Below are positions 61,042 through 64,000 of a DNA stretch of 64,000 nt, piece by piece. The DNA is taken from assembly GCF_014805685.1 (NCBI RefSeq), contig NC_060887.1, forward strand, positions 30,775,963 to 30,839,962, read 5' to 3'. Each line of letters opens with the position of its first letter. Position 1 is the first letter of the stretch. The notes under the pieces are model-generated. The model worked only from the letters and a program-made list of their open reading frames with translations. It was not told where the DNA came from and did not search any database. Both the position numbers and the translations under genes were made by a program. The stretch is from Silurus meridionalis. Its lineage: Eukaryota > Chordata > Actinopteri > Siluriformes > Siluridae.

Positions 61042-61810
61042 TCAAAACCAGACGATACAGCTAAATTGGCTCGAAAAACTGAGTGTGTTAAAGAATTTAA
61101 AAATTAGATGACTATTAACTTTCTAGAGATTTTGCTCATCGGCCCAAAAACCAGTATACAGAAGCTCCAGCATTTCAACCTGCATTTAGAAGGATGTACT
61201 GTAAATACTAGTTCAATCGTAAAAGACTTGGGAGTTATTTTAGAAACTAACTAGCCTTTTAAAATTTATATCAACCATTTTACCAAAACAGCCTTCTTCC
61301 ACCTTAGAAATCTTGCTAAGCTAAAAAAACATGTCTATATCTGATGCAGAGACGCTCGTCCACGCATTCATGATGTCCAGACTGGACTATTGTAATGCAT
61401 TACTAGGTGGATGTCCTGCATCATTGATAAACAAGCTGCAGTTAGTCTAGAATGCAGCAGCCAGAGTTCTCAGACAGTTGAGAAAATATGACAATATAAC
61501 CCCAATCTTATCATCCCTACACTGGCTACCTAAGTTTCGAATCAACTACAAATGACTGCTACTTACTTACAAAACACTAAACGGTTTGGCTCCCATGTAT
61601 CTATCCAGTATTCTAACACGCTACAATCCGTCACGCTCCTTGAGATTTTAAAACTCCGGACTTCTAGTAGTTGCTAGAATAGCAAAGTTCACTAAAGGTG
61701 GTAGAGCGTTCTCACATTTAGCTCCTAAACTTTGGAAGTGTCTTCCTGACAGTGTTCAGGGCTCAGACACACTCTCCCAGTTTAAGTGCAGATCAAAGAC
61801 ATCTTTTTAG
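61040..61810 (+). pseudogene. L2 ORF2 C-terminal remnant
   Basis: The stretch aligns with 38280-39071. Recognisable segments are 'catgatgtccagactggactattgtaatgc' (the SRLDYCNA block), 'ggtggatgtcctgcatcattgataaacaagct' and 'cactggctacctaagtttcgaat' (the HWLP block, with bases lost). In-frame stops and several phase changes are present, so this copy is dead. It helps to judge the longer copy: 'catcggcccaaaa' at 61137 has one G more than the longer copy at 38401, and 'ggctcccatgtat' at 61589 one C more than at 38855. Confidence 0.85.
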
Positions 61811-62419
61811 CAAAGCCTACACATAACACATCATAACCTTGTGCTCCATTACATCTGATCAAATGCACATTATCAACTTATGCTTGTTAATATCATGAAC
61901 AGCAGCTATGCTAATTTATCTCCACTGCATCTCTTTCTCTACCCATCCCGAGTCATCCTGAGGTTGCGCCAGCCCCAGTCACGTCCCACCTCATGAAGAT
62001 TGTGGACCTTTAAAGAAGTAGATGCCGAACTCACAAACATAATGAGTCGTACCAGCGGCGTTTGGATCCCTCTTCATGTGTAGTTTGGACATTGGACCTT
62101 TTTGAGTGTTTAAAGGCTCTCGCATGGAGAGTTGCTCAGTAGTTCATGGTTCCATAATCTCAAATGACTGTATAAGACTATAAAAAAAAGACGTTACTCA
62201 TAATCTTACATTCAATTGCTCATGTTGGTTCTCACTCTACAGTGTTCTTTCTCATCAGGGATAAATACACATCGTTCACTTTAACTGTTACATTCTGTAA
62301 AGCTGCTTTGAGACAATGGCTCTATAGAAATAAACTTGACTTGACATTTTAGCAACTATTTTAGTATTTCTTCTCAAGGGACAATACTATAAAAATTAAA
62401 ATTGGATATGTTCTCTAAC

Positions 62420-62960
62420 AATTACTCAGCATACAGCCAATATTGTCTAAATAACTGGCAACTAAACCTCACCTTCCTCAGCAAGGCAGTTGTCATCTTG
62501 GCGGTGTGTTTGGGGTTGTTAGTATGCTGGAAAACTGTCATTCAGCTCAGTTTTTTGGAAGGAAGGCGTAATGTTCTGCTTTAGAATGTCACAATATATG
62601 TTGGAATCCATGTTTCCCTCAATAAACTGCAGCTCCTCAGTGCCAACAGCACTCATGCTTCAGACCATGATGCTTCCACCACCATGCTTGACTGTAGGCA
62701 AGACCCAATTTTCTTGGTTCTCCTCACCCAGGTGTCACCAAACATGGACATCATCTGAGCCAAACAAGTTTATCTTCATCTCATCAGACCACAGAACATG
62801 GTTCTAGCAATTAATGCTTTTGGACAGATTGTTGGCAGGCTTTTTTGTGAGCCAGCTTCAGGAGAGGCTTCCTTCTGGGATGACGGCCATGCAAACCTAC
62901 TTGTTGCAATGTGACGCATATGGTCTGAGCACTGACAAGCAGACCTTCCACTTCTGTAAC
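62420..62960 (-). pseudogene. Tc1-like transposase remnant
   Basis: Reading on the minus strand from about 62810: HVLWSDEMKINLFGSDDVHV, which holds the first catalytic Asp (WSDE), then TVKHGGGSIMV and AVGTEELQFIEGNMDSNIYC, the usual middle of Tc1 transposases. After an internal loss, a short piece near 62480-62530 follows. The N-terminal DNA-binding region is not recognisable. The second Asp box is damaged and the final Glu box is absent. Inactive. Confidence 0.8.
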
Positions 62961-63307
62961 CTAAAGCAATGCTGCACCGAATTTTAACTGCTCTTATACA
63001 AGATACACATATGTATGGTCCTGTATAGCAGACAAAAACATGAACATGATAAATAGGACATGTGACTTTGCATTGATAAGAGACGTACAGCTGTTATCAC
63101 TTAGGATGTACTCACTTTTGTTGCCAGCTTTTCTGTCAATGATGACTGTATTTTGGACAGTATGTTGGACAATAAATCTATACTGCTATACGAGCTGCAC
63201 ACTGACTGCTCTAAAATATATCTAAGTTTTATTTCTTTAGTATTGTCCCTTGAGAAAATATACTAAAATGCCAATGTGAAGGGTGTACTCACATTTGTGA
63301 GATACTG

Positions 63308-63510
63308 AGTGTGTGTATATACTGTATATAGCCCACTGGAAAAAAAAAAGTTTTATTGGCTAAAATGTACAGTAGAATATAACATAATATGACATTTAGC
63401 AATCTAATTTTTGAAAACAGACTAAAATAAAACAAGCACTGGTAGCACTTGTTTAATTAACCTTTCAGCAAGTGTCATTAGAATCACTATAAGAGTTTAT
63501 ATACACACAC

Positions 63511-63543
<33 letters not shown>

Positions 63544-64000
63544 AATTTGTAAAAATAAATGGCTGGGCATCTTCAATGCAGGGAAATGTGAACGCCAAGC
63601 TGCCAACAATTTGTGTTTAGATTTGTGTGTGGCATATCTCACAAGCCATAGGCTTTTGTGCAAGTTTGCTACAATGGCTTCCTGTTTTCAGAAACAAAAA
63701 ACTTTTCTGCTTGTCTGGTACAAAGAAATTATTTGTTATCCATGCATGCTTATTAATGTAATTTGTAACAACCATGCTACACTCAGCCAGAAGAACGATC
63801 ACCTGATTGTGTAGTGCAGCAGGTGTTGGATTATAGAATGAGGTGCTTGCTCTTTCTATAATTACAGCATTTAGGTGTGTCTCACCGCTATTTAAAATGC
63901 ACAGCATTTACATTTGTTCTTTTGAATCAACAAGGAATAGGGTTTTACACCCTTGCAACTACAAATAAAAAATAATAGCCAGGATGCAAAATCTGCTTGA
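63308..64000. other. Unassigned AT-rich DNA
   Basis: Holds a short (TA)n at 63512-63540. No gene or element recognised. The 96- and 67-codon frames on opposite strands at 63.6-63.9 kb overlap each other and show no motif. Confidence 0.4.

Larger units (their letters stand above)
60973..62343 (+). mobile_element. 5'-truncated L2 copy inside Tc1
   Basis: The stretch matches the 35-40 kb L2 from 38260 (gatactcagctatatatttc) to its TTGAC tail at 62343. The target duplication acatttt occurs at 60966-60972 and 62344-62350, and both lie in the Tc1 terminal repeat. The copy begins inside the YADD-DTQ codons. It is related to, but clearly diverged from, the longer copy. A (TA)n tract has expanded near its 5' end. 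Confidence 0.92.
60937..63307 (-). mobile_element. Tc1-like element interrupted by an L2 insertion
   Basis: The left end cagtatttcacaaattgagt (60937-60956) and the right end reversed cagtatctcacaaatgtgag (63307-63288) are inverted repeats. The left repeat stops at 60972 and resumes at 62344 ('acattttagcaact...' onward, with 'tctcaagggacaatactat' at 62370-62390 matching 'agtattgtcccttgaga' at 63240-63256). The gap is filled by a truncated L2. Without it the element is about 1.0 kb. A TA precedes the left end; the right flank is mutated. It carries a broken transposase on the minus strand. Confidence 0.87.

Overview
The window reads as intergenic or intronic DNA from a teleost fish. It is AT-rich, has no prokaryotic gene organisation, and I recognise no host exon, tRNA or rRNA gene. 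Almost everything identifiable is a mobile element of a fish-typical family: L2, RTE and Rex1/Babar-like LINEs, a DIRS-type retrotransposon, many Tc1-like transposons, hAT, PIF/Harbinger, SINE remnants and long (TA)n or (CA)n tracts. The richness in Tc1 and L2 elements whose 3' tails read TTGAC would suit an ostariophysan such as a catfish, but that is only a guess.

Layout. 1-8.7 kb: mostly unassigned, with a nested hAT remnant (3.9-5.0 kb) that holds a TA-flanked MITE and an RTE fragment. 8.7-11.3 kb: a DIRS fragment with reverse transcriptase, then a truncated Rex1-like LINE, both on the minus strand. 13-20.6 kb: three Tc1-like remnants, a SINE piece and a 1.1-kb hairpin-ended repeat inserted in a Tc1 remnant. 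22.2-26.9 kb: a hAT element with its 8-bp target duplication, LINE tails, a 5'-truncated L2 with an exact 8-bp duplication, and a PIF/Harbinger-like element. 31.0-34.3 kb: mobile elements placed almost back to back, ending in a nearly complete 1.58-kb Tc1 element between (TA)n tracts. 35.0-39.8 kb: a near full-length L2 LINE with an ORF1 esterase and ORF2 endonuclease/reverse transcriptase. 40-41.3 kb: a second Harbinger copy in opposite orientation and a 180-bp hAT MITE. 46.5-52.5 kb: two RTE LINEs tail to tail, forming a giant imperfect palindrome. 54.8-63.3 kb: a SINE remnant, two Tc1 remnants (one split by a second L2 copy) and LINE tails.

The elements do not work as a pathway. Their interest lies in how they are nested, how (TA)n tracts sit at their borders, and in the L2 coding organisation: ORF1 ends in a UGA that is followed, in the same frame, by 70 open codons leading into the endonuclease, with no AUG before its first catalytic motif. 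Most breaks in the L2 frames are one-base losses in short homopolymers, so part of the apparent decay may be sequencing error. I found no convincing new defence, metabolic or regulatory system.
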